Of a DNA stretch of 64,000 nt, positions 62,951 to 64,000 are shown in pieces. The DNA comes from Microbacterium sp. LWH13-1.2 (lineage in GTDB: Bacteria > Actinomycetota > Actinomycetes > Actinomycetales > Microbacteriaceae): the NCBI RefSeq assembly GCF_038397735.1, contig NZ_CP151635.1, positions 1,984,001 to 2,048,000 on the forward strand. The letters are read 5' to 3'. The notes beneath the pieces are model-generated. The model searched no databases and was not told the origin of the DNA. It worked only from the letters and a program-made list of their open reading frames with translations. A program made the translations under genes and the position numbers. The first letter of the stretch is position 1. Every line of letters starts with the position of its first letter.

Positions 62951-63718
62951 ATGTCCAACGCCATCGCTGAAGCTCCCGCTGACACGACCGAAGAGACCGG
63001 TATCCAGTCCTTCATCGTCACGTTCAACATCCGCCGGTTCGACCCCGAGGTCGACGCCGAGCCGCACTGGGTCGACTACGACGTGGAGCTCTACTCGACC
63101 GACCGCGTGCTCGACGCGCTGCACAAGATCAAGTGGGAGGTCGACGGCTCGCTCACGTTCCGCCGCTCCTGCGCCCACGGCATCTGCGGCTCCGACGCCA
63201 TGCGCATCAACGGACGCAACCGCCTCGCCTGCAAGACGCTGATCAAGGACCTCGACATCTCGAAGCCGATCTACGTCGAGGCGATCAAGGGTCTGCCCCT
63301 CGAGAAGGACCTCGTCGTCGACATGGAACCGTTCTTCGCCTCCTACCGCGAAGTGCAGCCCTTCCTCGTCGCCAACTCGGTGCCCGAGAAGGGCAAGGAG
63401 CGCGTGCAGACGATCGCCGATCGCGAGATCTTCGACGACACGACCAAGTGCATCCTGTGCGCCGCGTGCACGTCGTCGTGCCCCGTCTTCTGGACCGACG
63501 GCCAGTACTTCGGCCCGGCCGCGATCGTGAACGCGCACCGCTTCATCTTCGACTCGCGTGACGACAACGCCGCTGTACGCCTCGACATCCTCAACGACAA
63601 GGAGGGAGTGTGGCGCTGCCGCACGACCTTCAACTGCTCCGAGGCGTGCCCCCGTGGCATCGAGGTCACCAAGGCCATCGCCGAGGTCAAGCAGGCCGTG
63701 CTGCGCGGGCGTCCCTGA
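62951..63718 (+). CDS. sdhB: Succinate dehydrogenase iron-sulfur subunit
   Basis: 255 residues, ATG at 62951, two bases after sdhA. [2Fe-2S] ligands C74, C79, D82 and C94 (the Asp also occurs in E. coli SdhB); [4Fe-4S] C167, C170, C173 and [3Fe-4S] C177, C229 and C233 in CILCAACTSSCP and FNCSEACPRGI. Carries electrons from SdhA to quinone. Last gene of the sdh operon. Confidence 0.96.
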   Translation: MSNAIAEAPADTTEETGIQSFIVTFNIRRFDPEVDAEPHWVDYDVELYSTDRVLDALHKIKWEVDGSLTFRRSCAHGICGSDAMRINGRNRLACKTLIKDLDISKPIYVEAIKGLPLEKDLVVDMEPFFASYREVQPFLVANSVPEKGKERVQTIADREIFDDTTKCILCAACTSSCPVFWTDGQYFGPAAIVNAHRFIFDSRDDNAAVRLDILNDKEGVWRCRTTFNCSEACPRGIEVTKAIAEVKQAVLRGRP

Positions 63719-63737
63719 CCTCCGCGCACTGACGACG

Positions 63738-63770
63738 ACGGGCGGGCTCCTTCACGGGAGCCCGCCCGTT
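63738..63770 (+). terminator. Terminator after sdhB
   Basis: ACGGGCGGGCTCC (63738-63750) pairs with GGAGCCCGCCCGT (63757-63769), loop TTCACG, followed by TCTCGTC. Ends the sdh operon. Confidence 0.75.
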
Positions 63771-63795
63771 CTCGTCAGGTGGATAGGGTGAGGAT

Positions 63796-64000
63796 GTGTC
63801 TGATCCCGCTGGTGCTGAGAGCGAGCCCCGCCGCCTCGACGCGGCCGTCGAACGGGCCACCGCGCTGACGCAGCGCACACTCGGGCTGTTCCCCGTGCGG
63901 GTCTGGCGGCATTTCTTGCAGCACAACGGCTTCCTGCTCGCTGCGGGTGTGAGCTATCAGGCCCTCTTCGCGATCTTCGCGGCGATCTATCTCGCCTTCG
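63796..64000 (+). CDS. YihY/BrkB family membrane protein, 5' part
   Basis: GTG at 63796 with TAGGGT six bases upstream (leaderless type). 68 residues are visible before the window ends. The segment FPVRVWRHFLQHNGFLLAAGVSYQALFAIFAAIYLAF is the usual start of the YihY family, once misnamed ribonuclease BN. Truncated by the edge. Confidence 0.85.
   Translation, partial: MSDPAGAESEPRRLDAAVERATALTQRTLGLFPVRVWRHFLQHNGFLLAAGVSYQALFAIFAAIYLAF

Overview
The window is a GC-rich actinobacterial chromosome segment, most probably from Microbacterium or a close relative in Microbacteriaceae. The evidence is a Ku plus single-chain LigD pair, a PF11238-type DUF3039 protein, a minimal tad pilus block, an acyl-CoA carboxylase split into beta, epsilon and fused alpha subunits, and many GTG starts. 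About twenty genes appear to be leaderless: a TANNNT hexamer sits 6-7 bases before the start codon. Genes are dense, and no gene-free stretch exceeds about 270 bases.

Region 1 (1-4970) is accessory. It has an unknown gene cut by the left edge, a protein with a degenerate HEPN-like motif, a two-gene operon whose products both look HEPN-like, a small acidic protein and a SLATT-type membrane protein. It resembles the end of a defence island. Its right edge abuts a pilin-like gene of the tad block, which stops after 36 codons where a membrane helix should begin. The island therefore seems to have landed in, or deleted, the 3' half of the tad locus.

Region 2 (4970-34300) is mostly housekeeping: tadC-tadB-tadA, tRNA-Leu(UAG), a DedA protein, Ku/LigD, a cation efflux protein, a RibD/DHFR-like reductase, rdgB-rph-murI, pncB, an ABC exporter whose ATPase carries a long histone-H1-like tail, a nucleotidyltransferase, an EcsC-like protein, accD-accE, a ROK regulator, a three-gene sensory operon, a TrmA-type methyltransferase divergent from maf, and accA3.

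Region 3 (34300-48500) holds lpdA, punA, a phosphosugar mutase, an HPr-like gene and a complete mannitol PTS. The PTS comprises mtlR and a divergent operon coding for an EIIB-like protein, HPr, EI, EIICB, EIIA and mannitol-1-phosphate dehydrogenase. A flavin monooxygenase and a secreted hydrolase follow.

Region 4 (48500-64000) contains a PfkB kinase, a polysaccharide deacetylase and a nucleoside uptake and salvage cluster: BMP lipoprotein, ABC ATPase, two permeases, cdd, deoA and add. It ends with manC, sdhCDAB and the start of a YihY-family gene.

From memory, the order accD-accE-maf-accA3-lpdA-punA-phosphomutase-add-deoA-cdd-sdhCDAB, with the same strands, matches the Mycobacterium tuberculosis chromosome. 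The regulator, the sensory operon, the mannitol PTS and the nucleoside transporter interrupt that backbone.
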